Shown here in pieces: positions 31,920 to 40,043 of a stretch of DNA of 64,000 bases (positions are counted from its first letter, which is position 1; every line of letters starts with the position of its first letter). Both the position numbers and the translations under genes were made by a program. The notes below the pieces were generated by a model, which saw nothing but the letters and a program-made list of their open reading frames with translations, was not told where the DNA came from and did not search any database. The DNA lies in the IMG/VR virus record IMGVR_UViG_3300034685_000230, positions 25,472 to 89,471 of that record; one strand, 5' to 3'. This stretch comes from a virus.

Positions 31920-33043
31920 CGTCTCTTAACGTACTCAATGATCTTAACCGCATCGTCCCTACCGGTAGGCGGTTTCTTAAACTGAAGGGCGTAGTCAACC
32001 AGCTTGTCGTCAGTCAGCAGGTTGTTGGCTAGGAGTTCCTCAAACTCGCTTATCGCGTTTAGAGACGCTTGGCTAAACTCCTCGGACGCCGTAGACTTAA
32101 CAAACTTAACGGACTTGAAGAACTCCCTTAGCTTTGAAACCTTTCGCATGTCCCTAACGCTACTGTACTTGTACAGTATCTTAGTCCTACTCAGCTTTTC
32201 CAACTCGCTGTTCTTACAGTAGTCCCTTAAGTCTTCAAACTTGCTGTAGACTTTGTATATGTACGTGTGTGGGTTGTCGATATACTTCATTGCTTCAGGC
32301 TTGTCAAAGTCAAGCACGTGTAGCCCCTTAGACTCGCCTGTATTTCGAAAGTCAACGTTTCTACTGGACCCAATGTACACCGCTTTTCTTCCGTCTACCA
32401 CGTACTCAGCAGGGTCATGCACGTGTCCGAGTAGTACTAAGTCATACTTATACTTTCTCACTAACTCTTCGGTAGTTGGAACGTTCGGGAGACTCTCTCT
32501 CCAACCGCCGTACGCGTGCTGCGTTTCGAGTAGGTTAAAGTGCCCCATCAGGATCCTCTTAGTCCCGGCGCTAAACTTTCGGTCGGCCTCGTCTAGATAG
32601 GGGTATACGTCCGTGCTGTACGGGATAAAGGCAACCTCCACCCCGTCCTGAATCTTGACAACTTTTGGGGAGTCAAAGACAACTACGTTTGGGTAGTGGG
32701 CGAACGGGGCGAGTAGGGACGCCCTTACCCTTACGTCTCTGTCACCGACCCTTACCACTGAGACTTTGTTGTCAACGTCGTCGTGGTTTCCGACTATGAG
32801 CAGAACGGTAGTATCCAGCGCTATCTCAGCTATGAGCTTTGAGATAATGCTCATCACGGAGGACGTGATTGAGTTGGGTGAGTTGAATACGTCGCCGAAG
32901 AATATCGTGTAGTCAGGTTTCTCCCTGTAGATACTGCTTCTTATGAGGTCAAACAGCTGAAACACTTCGCGAAACGAGTCGCTGTCGGTGATCGAAGTCT
33001 TAGCGTTGTCAATGTGCATGTCCCCCACCAGAATGGCCCTCAT
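31916..33043 (-). CDS. SbcD/Mre11-like nuclease (gp47-like)
   Basis: A 375-aa protein with calcineurin-type phosphoesterase motifs in order: GDMHIDNA (residues 8-15), FFGDVFN near 48, GNHDDVDN near 85, GHFN near 168 and GHVHDPAEY near 205, giving a two-metal active site. Partner of the SbcC-like ATPase. It overlaps the FEN-type gene upstream by four nucleotides, indicating translational coupling. Confidence 0.93.
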   Translation of the reverse strand: MRAILVGDMHIDNAKTSITDSDSFREVFQLFDLIRSSIYREKPDYTIFFGDVFNSPNSITSSVMSIISKLIAEIALDTTVLLIVGNHDDVDNKVSVVRVGDRDVRVRASLLAPFAHYPNVVVFDSPKVVKIQDGVEVAFIPYSTDVYPYLDEADRKFSAGTKRILMGHFNLLETQHAYGGWRESLPNVPTTEELVRKYKYDLVLLGHVHDPAEYVVDGRKAVYIGSSRNVDFRNTGESKGLHVLDFDKPEAMKYIDNPHTYIYKVYSKFEDLRDYCKNSELEKLSRTKILYKYSSVRDMRKVSKLREFFKSVKFVKSTASEEFSQASLNAISEFEELLANNLLTDDKLVDYALQFKKPPTGRDDAVKIIEYVKRR

Positions 33044-34119
33044 GACACCACCCTTCGCTTGCTTAATAGTTTTACTGCCTCGTTTATTTTGTGTGAAAAA
33101 TACACTAAAACTGCGGCAGATTTAGCATTTTTTCGCAGTATTTGTGTGTATTCTAAGTCGTTCCCCTTGTACATGTCTAAGTGAAGGAGTTTGTAGAGTT
33201 CTCTTTGGTCGTACTTGAGCTTTCTCTCGAAAGTTTCCCTCTCTATAGTAGAGTTTACCCTGTATACGAACGGGTTTTCTAAGTTTGACAAGTCAATGAC
33301 TGACTGGTTGCTCTGAATCAACCTTTTGTTACCGCTGTCTGACAAGACAGTCTTAAAGTTTTCTAGCAGTCTCTTATCCCTACTACTCAGCCCGTCGGCG
33401 TAGTTGCCTAAGATACTAGAAACACTCTTCTCTAGCTCACCAACGCTGCTAACAGTAGCTTTATCCCCGTACACGCTGTCGATAACGTTAAACACTCTAG
33501 AGACCTTCTTCCATCCCCAATTGTACAGCCCGCTTACACTGTCACTCTTGTCACCGACTATAGACTTCGCTAAGGCGTAGTTACGGTGGCTGAAGCAAGC
33601 GTCAAGCTTGTACTTGCTACACCAGTTGTCGACCGTAACTTCCCCCTTGTACCAGTCAAAAATGGTAGTATCCTCGCCCAGCAGCTGCACAAAGTCTGAG
33701 TCACTCGACGCTACGATAAACCTTGCCTTGTCGTCTAGTCTTCTTAGGTACCTGGTTAAAACGTAAACAATCAGATCCGCTTCCGTATTCTTTACGTCGA
33801 TGAACGGAAACGGCAGAGTGTACACGACTTTCTTAAGGTACTCAACGTAACTCTTTTCTTTCTCCTCGTTGGTTAAACTCTTAAACCTCTTGCTACCACT
33901 CTTATAACCGCTTAGAATCGCCGTAGCTCTCCTGTTGTACCCGTTGTCGGAGCAGATATATATTAAGTTTGGCTTAAGCTCACTTACCAAGTCAGTTATC
34001 CTGTTTATCAAGCTAACAGTTAAACCGGTGACTAACTCCGCCTCGTCTAGACTAGAGATGTCTCGCGAGTACGTGTAGCGCTTTACAAGGTTAAGCCAGT
34101 CGACTATAAGGTACTTCAC
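33040..34119 (-). CDS. FEN/T4 RNase H-like 5'-3' exonuclease
   Basis: 359 aa from GTG 34119, which has AAGGAGAG upstream and gives the typical N-terminus MKYLIVDWLNLVKRY; the frame is open to 34155. Acidic metal sites are in IVDWLN, ICSDNGYNRRA, DLIVYVL and ASSDSDFVQLL. YALAKSIVGDKSDSVSGLYNWGWKK is the helix-hairpin-helix DNA clamp. The enzyme removes RNA primers and 5' flaps during lagging-strand synthesis, working beside the clamp encoded next to it. Confidence 0.85.
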   Translation of the reverse strand: MKYLIVDWLNLVKRYTYSRDISSLDEAELVTGLTVSLINRITDLVSELKPNLIYICSDNGYNRRATAILSGYKSGSKRFKSLTNEEKEKSYVEYLKKVVYTLPFPFIDVKNTEADLIVYVLTRYLRRLDDKARFIVASSDSDFVQLLGEDTTIFDWYKGEVTVDNWCSKYKLDACFSHRNYALAKSIVGDKSDSVSGLYNWGWKKVSRVFNVIDSVYGDKATVSSVGELEKSVSSILGNYADGLSSRDKRLLENFKTVLSDSGNKRLIQSNQSVIDLSNLENPFVYRVNSTIERETFERKLKYDQRELYKLLHLDMYKGNDLEYTQILRKNAKSAAVLVYFSHKINEAVKLLSKRRVVS

Positions 34120-34196
34120 CCTACTCTCCTTCTTAGAAAACACAAGGGTAGACACTTCACCTACCCTTATGTTTCCTGAAACTTGTGTCAGCTAAA

Positions 34197-34976
34197 CTAG
34201 TCTCTTCTAGCCGTTACCGCTAGGGTAACTACGGACTTGTCATCCTTTAGTGTAACTCCGATCAGTAGGTCACTCACCAGCATGCTTAAGCTACTGTCGC
34301 TCCTACACTTTGTAATCTTGTTTAAAACTTTAACTAAGTTAGTGTCATACTTACCGCTAAAGCCGGGGTCAACTTCTACGTCAAACGTGTACTGAAACTC
34401 ATTACCCAAGACATCCTTACCCAGCGCCGTAAGCTTACCGCTCTTTTCCCTAAACTCTAGAGCGTCTAAGTCTGACAAGACTGACACCATGTCGACTAGT
34501 TCCTTTAACTGCGGCAGTTCTGGGCTAAAGACCGTAAACTTTGAGTCCCTGATGTCGTTCTCACTCTTAGCTAACTCGTACAGCTCTTCACCGGTGTGTG
34601 GAAACTCAAACACGTCACCCTCGCTTATCATGAGTAGCGCCATGTCTAGCTTCTTACTCGGCCCCTTGGCGGAAATTTTATTCTTTGTTACCGTTAGCTC
34701 CTCAAAACCGGAGTTCAGCACGCTGTTGATCAGAGCTTTGTTGAGCGGTAGCCTTACCACTAAGCCGGAGTTGTCCTCAATATCTTCGAAATCACTGACT
34801 ACTACCTTTCCGGAAAACACCGTGTCGCCGTTAATGTCGATAGTCTCGATAGCTACCGCGCTCTCCCCATCCTTCTTGACAAACTTTACCGGTACACTTG
34901 AAAAGGTATCTGGACACAGCGCTAGTAAGTATTTTAGGCTCTCAACATCACTGGGTTTAAGTACTACTTTACTCAT
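34197..34976 (-). CDS. sliding clamp (gp45-like)
   Basis: A 259-aa protein, close to T4 gp45 in length (228 aa). It is beta-strand-rich with repeated alternating patterns (VVLKPSDVESLKYLLALCPDTF; GLVVRLPLNKALINSVLNS; VVTLAVTARRD at the end) and an acidic surface, lying in the gp45/gp44-type neighbourhood with loader and exonuclease. The clamp tethers the polymerase and, in T4, also activates late transcription with gp55 and gp33. The family call depends on composition, size and context because clamps lack short motifs. Confidence 0.75.
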   Translation of the reverse strand: MSKVVLKPSDVESLKYLLALCPDTFSSVPVKFVKKDGESAVAIETIDINGDTVFSGKVVVSDFEDIEDNSGLVVRLPLNKALINSVLNSGFEELTVTKNKISAKGPSKKLDMALLMISEGDVFEFPHTGEELYELAKSENDIRDSKFTVFSPELPQLKELVDMVSVLSDLDALEFREKSGKLTALGKDVLGNEFQYTFDVEVDPGFSGKYDTNLVKVLNKITKCRSDSSLSMLVSDLLIGVTLKDDKSVVTLAVTARRD

Positions 34977-35059
34977 CGCAAAACCTTCCTTTCACTGTTA
35001 GTTGTCAGTTTACAAACTTCTGTTAATTCCCTACTAACTTCCTGCCTACTCTTCCGCAC

Positions 35060-36133
35060 TCAAACAACGTCAAACATTGCGTTAAAAAACACGTTGTTGT
35101 ACAGCTCGCACACGTCACTCTCTACGTTAAACTTTGACGCTAAGTAGACAAACGCCTGCGCTATCTCTAAGTAAGCTGGTATAACGTGACTGTGCATTGT
35201 AACCTCCGCGTTACAGTCTGTATTAAGTAACTTATACACAGAGTTAATTAACGCTACTATTTCTCGGCGTGACTCTGTGTATACACTAGTAAAAAACGTA
35301 GCGATACCGTCGCTGACAGCCTGCGCGTTCTCAACTAACTCAGCGTGGTCCTTCAGCAACAGCCGTTTCCAACTAACACCGTTGCTAAGCAAGTTGTCGA
35401 TTAAACCGTAGTCTCTCTCGTAGAAGTGCGCGCTCCCGATGTGTACCAGCATGTCGCTGTACTGCGCACCCAGCACCCTAGCCAGAAGCTGCCCTACTAT
35501 GTCCCACCAGGGAATGTCAAAGGTTAAGCCCTTAACCGCGTCCGAAGACCTGATGTGTACTAAGTTGTACAGCCTTCCGTCCCTTATCAAAAAGTGCTGG
35601 GTTTGGGTGCACGTAAAATCCCTAACACCGTCTTCGTATATGTTCGGCAGGGTGTACTGGATGATAGCTTGCCTGCTGTGTGGGTCCCGGTTAAGCGTTC
35701 TAACAACGTACGAGAACGGGCTGTCTGGATATGACCTTAACAGGTTGTACTTGTATATCGGAATCTCAGTCACGGGCTTGTAGAAAACGTGGTAACCGTA
35801 GTTTGAGTTGACCTTGTTTTCGTGTAGCTTGACTTCGTGCGGTGGGTAGCGGCGCTCACTTTTAGGGTTTCTTAGACTATCCCACATTCTCCCGAAGCGC
35901 GCGATGTAGTCCGGCTGTAGGTAGCCGGACATGTACCACATAAACTCCGCGCGTAGGTACCTTCCCTCGGGAGTAGTGCTGTCGGCGGTGTTTCGAAACT
36001 TGGAGTTGACTATAGTCTCACTGTTCGTCACCCTTAAGTCCTTAAACAAAAGTTCGGTTACTTCCTGCCCTCTCGGGCTAGACTTAAACCCACTAGTCTT
36101 AATGTCGCTAACTAAGTCTACATACGTGTTCAC
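35060..36133 (-). CDS. ThyA-superfamily dCMP (hydroxy)methylase
   Basis: 357 aa with the thymidylate synthase core: RDPHSRQAI near 149; catalytic Cys175 in FTCTQTQHF; HIRSSDAVKGL (Arg195, Ser196, Asp198) for phosphate and folate; GSAHFY (His236). The residue that reads the base is Asp206 in LTFDIPWW, where ThyA has Asn (LPFNIA). Asp at this place marks T4 gp42 dCMP hydroxymethylase and, by mutation, turns ThyA into a dCMP methylase. With ThyX covering dTMP, this enzyme most likely makes 5-hydroxymethyl- or 5-methyl-dCMP for modified phage DNA. No glucosyltransferase is seen in the window. Confidence 0.75.
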   Translation of the reverse strand: MNTYVDLVSDIKTSGFKSSPRGQEVTELLFKDLRVTNSETIVNSKFRNTADSTTPEGRYLRAEFMWYMSGYLQPDYIARFGRMWDSLRNPKSERRYPPHEVKLHENKVNSNYGYHVFYKPVTEIPIYKYNLLRSYPDSPFSYVVRTLNRDPHSRQAIIQYTLPNIYEDGVRDFTCTQTQHFLIRDGRLYNLVHIRSSDAVKGLTFDIPWWDIVGQLLARVLGAQYSDMLVHIGSAHFYERDYGLIDNLLSNGVSWKRLLLKDHAELVENAQAVSDGIATFFTSVYTESRREIVALINSVYKLLNTDCNAEVTMHSHVIPAYLEIAQAFVYLASKFNVESDVCELYNNVFFNAMFDVV

Positions 36134-36151
36134 CGGAATACCTCCCTTCTA

Positions 36152-37108
36152 CTACCCGTTACTCTCGCTGATTAACTCCTTTAGTGTAACAACGCAGCTT
36201 AGAAACACGAGGTCCCTGTCGACCACGACTCTAGACTTGTAGGCGTGGTCGGCTATGACGATGATAGCGTCGGGTATGTCGTAGTTCTCGACAAAGTAGT
36301 CCTTCAGCGACGTGTATATGTTTTCGTCAAAAATGATCCTCTTAGTTAACTTTGCTATGTCCTTAATACTACTAGCTTTGGTAAATATTTGGTCAAAGAG
36401 CTTGCGGTAAGACTCTAGAATACCGTCCCTCAGTACGGCTTCGCTTAGCTTCCCGTGTATAGTGTGTAGTTTCTGCGACTCGTTGATAATCTTTCGCAAG
36501 TCAGAGTTGTACTTCTTAATCACGCTTACAACGTACTCCTCGGTGTAGCTAACTCCCTCGCTGTCGAGTATCTCAACCAACCGCTTGGCGGCGTCGACCG
36601 GTTCAACGTGGGTTTCAAACTCTACACACCGGCTTCGAATCGCGTCGCTAATCCTGTTAACGGCGTTGCACGTGAGTATAAACCTGCAGTACTTGCTGGA
36701 AGTCTCCATCAGCTCTCGCAGCGAGTCCTGAGCCGTGTAGTTCAAGCCGTCCGCCTCGTTTAAGACAACAACCTTAAGGGTGTTTCCCCAAGCGGACGAC
36801 GTAGCAAAGGCCATCACCTTGTCGCGGATAGTGTCGATACCGCGCTCCTCAGACGCGTTAATGACTAACTTAGAGCACTTAACGTTGCTTAGGATAACGC
36901 TGACAATCGAGTTCTTACCCGTCCCCGGCTTACCGTAGAGCAGTAGGTTGGGGATGTCTTGCTTTCTAATCGACTCGGTTAGAAACTTCTTAACGTCGCT
37001 GCTAGCAGCCAGTTCCTCAACCTTAGTCGGCCGGTACTTCTCGGTCCACAGCGAATGAACCCTCTCCACTAAGGCACGAACACCCTCACCGATACTTTTG
37101 TCACTCAA
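36152..37108 (-). CDS. clamp loader ATPase subunit (gp44/RFC-like)
   Basis: 318 aa from a TTG at 37108 with GGAGG 8 nt upstream; the frame is open to a GTG at 37126. RFC boxes: LWTEKYRPTKVEEL; Walker A YGKPGTGKN with Asn where Ser/Thr is expected; Walker B VVVLNEAD (Asn for Asp, Glu kept); ILTCNAVNRISDAIRSRC with the SRC arginine finger. It opens and loads the gp45-like clamp. T4 has a separate gp62 small subunit; none is recognisable next to this gene. The altered Walker motifs resemble the less active RFC subunits. Confidence 0.85.
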   Translation of the reverse strand: MSDKSIGEGVRALVERVHSLWTEKYRPTKVEELAASSDVKKFLTESIRKQDIPNLLLYGKPGTGKNSIVSVILSNVKCSKLVINASEERGIDTIRDKVMAFATSSAWGNTLKVVVLNEADGLNYTAQDSLRELMETSSKYCRFILTCNAVNRISDAIRSRCVEFETHVEPVDAAKRLVEILDSEGVSYTEEYVVSVIKKYNSDLRKIINESQKLHTIHGKLSEAVLRDGILESYRKLFDQIFTKASSIKDIAKLTKRIIFDENIYTSLKDYFVENYDIPDAIIVIADHAYKSRVVVDRDLVFLSCVVTLKELISESNG

Positions 37109-37169
37109 TCCTACATCCTCCAACACTGTAATTAGCTACCGCTTTGTAGAAGCTTGACTAGTTAGTTGT

Positions 37170-37198
37170 ATTATAACTCGCTTCGGTGATGTTGTACA
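37170..37198 (-). promoter_or_regulatory. leftward promoter for the clamp-loader operon
   Basis: On the minus strand TGTACA (37198-37193), 17 bp, TATAAT (37175-37170), about 60 nt upstream of the clamp-loader start. The same TGTACA-17-TATAAT form is found at 27711-27739. Confidence 0.65.
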
Positions 37199-37361
37199 TA
37201 GCTTTGCTTCAAAGAATAGCAACCACTGCTATGTTAGCTAAATACACTCTAACTATAGAGATACTTTTATGGTGAAAAAAACGCTGTATTTGTAACTATT
37301 TAATATATATTACTCTAGAGCAATATTATTTTTAAAAACTACGCTAGTTATAATTATTTAT

Positions 37362-37430
37362 TGGCTCAAAAACATCTAGATGTTTTTGAGCCAGTCAAAG
37401 AATTGCTAGCATGCTAGCAATTCTTTGACT
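37362..37430. repeat. adjacent 32-bp and 38-bp perfect palindromes
   Basis: First palindrome 37362-37393, half-site TGGCTCAAAAACATCT. The second, 37393-37430, has half-site AGTCAAAGAATTGCTAGCA. Both are perfect and abut. They could extrude as twin hairpins or bind dimeric protein. The second shares AAGAATTGCTA with the palindrome at 37582-37610. Confidence 0.9.
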
Positions 37431-37555
37431 CTAACTGTTAGCAACAATTACTACGTAGCAGTGCTGATTGATTTAATTAACAGTACTGTTTATTATATTT
37501 TTTATTAGCAATGCTATAACTAAATATCTTAGCTATAGTTTTTAATATCAATCAG

Positions 37556-37610
37556 TGTAACATAAACATGTTTATGTTACAATCGAAGAATTGCTAAGCA
37601 ATTCTTCGAT
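37556..37610. repeat. adjacent 26-bp and 29-bp palindromes, second copy of the twin-palindrome module
   Basis: 37556-37581 is perfect with half-site TGTAACATAAACA. 37582-37610 has half-site ATCGAAGAATTGCT around a single central A. The order (a palindrome with AACAT near the centre, then one built on AAGAATTGCT) repeats the pair 190 bp upstream. Confidence 0.9.
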
Positions 37611-38089
37611 ACAACTACAAGTATTTACACTGTATAGTTAACATGTTATCTAAGTTCTAGAATCAATAAATTACCAGTTCTTTATATTGCAATGATTAGT
37701 AATATTTTTAATATTTATTTATAAATATTTTTATTATTATTTATACATAGCTAAGCTAGAGTGCTAAACGCCTACAGTTAAACTAAGCACTAAGGCACTA
37801 AACAACATCTACTAACACATGCTACTAGTGTATTAGCCTTTATTATAATTACGCTACTTTTCGAATCTAGATTCTAGCTGTACTACTCCGCGGAGCGCTC
37901 CGCTGCTCGAGCTTAGTTAACTAAACACTGTACGTTAAAAATTTAAAAACATGTTTGAATTCTTCTAACTACTCACCGCCTTACTTAAATAAAGGCTTTC
38001 TACACTTACACTGTATGTAGAGTACTCTCACTGTCTAATTATAACTTACTACATCTCTAAGAAAAACGGCTAGTTTTCAAAAAGCCCTG

Positions 38090-38110
38090 CATAAATAGCA
38101 CCCGTTGCTA
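38090..38110 (+). promoter_or_regulatory. late-promoter-like box 1
   Basis: CTGCATAAATAGCACCCGTTGCTA: the -10-like CATAAATA (38090-38097) is one base off the T4 late consensus TATAAATA and lies in a stretch repeated 130 bp downstream. Confidence 0.5.
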
Positions 38111-38219
38111 CTAATTTTTTTGAGAATTGGAGTCGTCTTGGTGTGTGCAGGGTTTTACTAGTGTCGATAGTTAACTTACTGTAGTTTTAAGAAAGTAATT
38201 GGCTTTCGAAGAAGTACTG

Positions 38220-38240
38220 TATAAATAGCACTAGTTGCTA
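38220..38240 (+). promoter_or_regulatory. late-promoter-like box 2 (exact TATAAATA)
   Basis: TATAAATA at 38220-38227 within CTGTATAAATAGCACTAGTTGCTA, matching box 1 at most positions including the GCAC and GTTGCTA that follow. Exact T4-type late -10 sequence, located before the gp55-like sigma gene. Confidence 0.6.
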
Positions 38241-38289
38241 TAAATGCATTTTAAAAAAACAACATTAAAAACCGTGTGTTAGCTAGCAG

Positions 38290-38319
38290 TTGTACTTTTC
38301 CTACTGCGTGTGATATAAT
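38290..38319 (+). promoter_or_regulatory. sigma-A type promoter
   Basis: TTGTAC (38290-38295), 18-bp spacer, TGATATAAT with TATAAT at 38314-38319; extended -10. Reads right to the sigma-factor gene. Confidence 0.65.
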
Positions 38320-38389
38320 CTCCGTAGAGAGAGTGAATTCGCTTAAAACTAACCGGCAGTAGAGTTTTACACCGTGCTCAAGACTACTG

Positions 38390-38418
38390 TTTACATTTAA
38401 CGACTACTGTGGTATAAT
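38390..38418 (+). promoter_or_regulatory. sigma-A type promoter immediately upstream of the sigma-factor gene
   Basis: TTTACA (38390-38395), 17 bp ending TGTGG, TATAAT (38413-38418). The same TTTACA-17-TATAAT with a TGTGG spacer end occurs at 42941-42969, so it is probably a phage early/middle class. Confidence 0.8.
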
Positions 38419-38451
38419 AAAACAAACGCGTTAGAAAAACGGGGTGACAGT

Positions 38452-39396
38452 ATGTCTAAATCTAAGCCGCTTACAAGAGAGTACTTTTCCGAAAAAGACA
38501 TGACTAAGTATGTTAGAGAATACCAGTTAAGAAAAGACGGAGAGTCGTTTAAAAAGATTAAGCCTAGTATTCTAAAGCTTATCAACGGAATGATCAACAA
38601 GCAGTTTAGCTACAACTATCACATTCAAAACAACCGGGGTGACGTTGAGGCTGAGTGTTTTATTGAGATACTGAGAGCGCTAGACAGGTACGACCCGGAG
38701 AAGGGTCGCCTGTTTGCGTACCTAAACAGGGTTGCGAAGAATACTATGATGAAGTACTACAAGCATTCGAGAAGGGTAAGGGATCGGGAGAAAACCTACA
38801 CCGACGTAGTTGGAAACTTCGACGAGAGTAACACTAGCGGCGACGACGCTGCGATGTCTTCGGGTATGAAGTGGGCGAACTTGTACGTAGATGATACGTA
38901 TGATCTAAATAGTAAGCTAAGACTAAACCCCTCCTGCAGCAGTGCTACCCTTGGAGTAGACGACACGATTAACATAATCTACAACTACCTGAGTAGCGTA
39001 AGAGACGCTGTAGCGTACTTCGTTAACAATAAGAATGCCGTTGACGACTTAATTAAGGATATCAATCTTTCAACCGATGTAGACTTTAACTTTACCAACA
39101 GCTACAGCGGTGTTATACTCTCTGAAAAGATGTTTTATACTATGCTTATAAACAGACTCTACGAGTTTATAAACACCGTTGTCTTGTACATTGAGAGTAA
39201 GTATAGAGACTACATTCGTAAAGACGACAGCAGCGTTGCGTACGACGGTAGGTGGTCTCGCCGAGCCGTAGGTTACGTAAGAAAGATAGTTAAGACAAAG
39301 TTAAAGAACGACAGTCTAACTCGCTACTACAAGGCTGACGATCTAGTAAACTTTATCAAGTACTTGGTCAAAAAGAGGTACGGATACGGTGAGTAA
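38452..39396 (+). CDS. RNA polymerase sigma factor, gp55-like late factor
   Basis: A 314-aa protein. Residues 40-110 match sigma region 2: INGMINKQFSYNYHI, GDVEAECFIEILRALDRYDPEKGRLFAYLNRVAKNTMMKYY, including the region 2.2 (ALDRYDPEKG) and 2.3/2.4 type blocks. The second half is helical and divergent, with no clear region 4, as in T4 gp55. Such factors direct host RNA polymerase to TATAAATA late promoters; two such boxes lie just upstream. Its stop overlaps the next GTG start. Confidence 0.75.
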   Translation: MSKSKPLTREYFSEKDMTKYVREYQLRKDGESFKKIKPSILKLINGMINKQFSYNYHIQNNRGDVEAECFIEILRALDRYDPEKGRLFAYLNRVAKNTMMKYYKHSRRVRDREKTYTDVVGNFDESNTSGDDAAMSSGMKWANLYVDDTYDLNSKLRLNPSCSSATLGVDDTINIIYNYLSSVRDAVAYFVNNKNAVDDLIKDINLSTDVDFNFTNSYSGVILSEKMFYTMLINRLYEFINTVVLYIESKYRDYIRKDDSSVAYDGRWSRRAVGYVRKIVKTKLKNDSLTRYYKADDLVNFIKYLVKKRYGYGE

Positions 39397-40030
39397 GCTT
39401 ACGCTACTACCCGACAGGCTAAACAAGGACAAGGCGCGCTTGCTCCTGCTAGCGAGAGTCACGGAAGCGTACAACAGAATCCTGTACAAGTACACTAAGT
39501 CTAACAGAGGGAAGATTGCTGTCCCAAGAACTAACACGATTGAGATTCCTAGAAAGTACGCTACGATTAACGAATACGTTAACTCTAAGCCCGCGTGGCG
39601 GCAGATTCTAAACTTTTTAAGAGAAACCGACGGTGTAAACATTGAAGAGTACCTCAACGTGATGTTTCGAAACTGGAGAGACATAGCGATACACGCTAAC
39701 ATGCCTAACCAAGAGACCCCGCTTAGCAGCGTAATATTCTCCACAAAAGTAGCCCCGCTGTTTTACAAGTATAGGGAGAGGGAAAAGCTGGCCGAAGAGT
39801 TGAACAAGCACCTTCCTAACAAGAAGTCCGAGGACTTTTACAGGCTTACACCGTCGCTGCAGTCAAACGTTAGCAGTTTATTTAGACTCAAGAAGCTTAA
39901 CCCTGACATTTCGTACTATGAGATAGTAGACATTTTTAAGGGTGAGTTTGAGGATGTCTTTGTCAGTAAAGTCAAGGAGTTGGACGAGTCGGAGATTACG
40001 TTAGAAAAATTAATGAGTATGTTTAAGTAG
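39389..40030 (+). CDS. protein of unknown function before the helicase
   Basis: A 213-aa protein, GTG at 39389 with AAGAGGT upstream, overlapping the sigma gene by 8 nt. Highly charged and helical (NKDKARLLLLARVTEAYNRI, KYREREKLAEELNKHLPNKK). Directly upstream of the gp41-like helicase, it might be a helicase loader or polymerase cofactor, but there is no motif to prove either. Confidence 0.55.
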   Translation: MSKLTLLPDRLNKDKARLLLLARVTEAYNRILYKYTKSNRGKIAVPRTNTIEIPRKYATINEYVNSKPAWRQILNFLRETDGVNIEEYLNVMFRNWRDIAIHANMPNQETPLSSVIFSTKVAPLFYKYREREKLAEELNKHLPNKKSEDFYRLTPSLQSNVSSLFRLKKLNPDISYYEIVDIFKGEFEDVFVSKVKELDESEITLEKLMSMFK

Positions 40031-40043
40031 GAAGGGTGAAGTC

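Larger units (their letters stand above)
37127..38451. other. AT-rich divergent control region, candidate origin or switch
   Basis: 1.3 kb without an ORF between the leftward replication genes and the rightward sigma-factor operon. It contains two tandem pairs of long perfect palindromes (37362-37430 and 37556-37610), many 8-14-bp palindromes around 37860-37930 (for example GCGGAGCGCTCCGC and TTAGTTAACTAA), short GCACTAA repeats near 37785, two late-promoter-like TATAAATA boxes, and sigma-A type promoters facing both ways. The density of palindromes and AT-rich DNA suits a replication origin plus early/late switch; no function is proven. Confidence 0.65.

Noticed and set aside
35060-36133. 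Ordinary thymidylate synthase ThyA
   Set aside because: The base-recognising Asn is Asp, and ThyX is already encoded. A dCMP-acting enzyme fits better.
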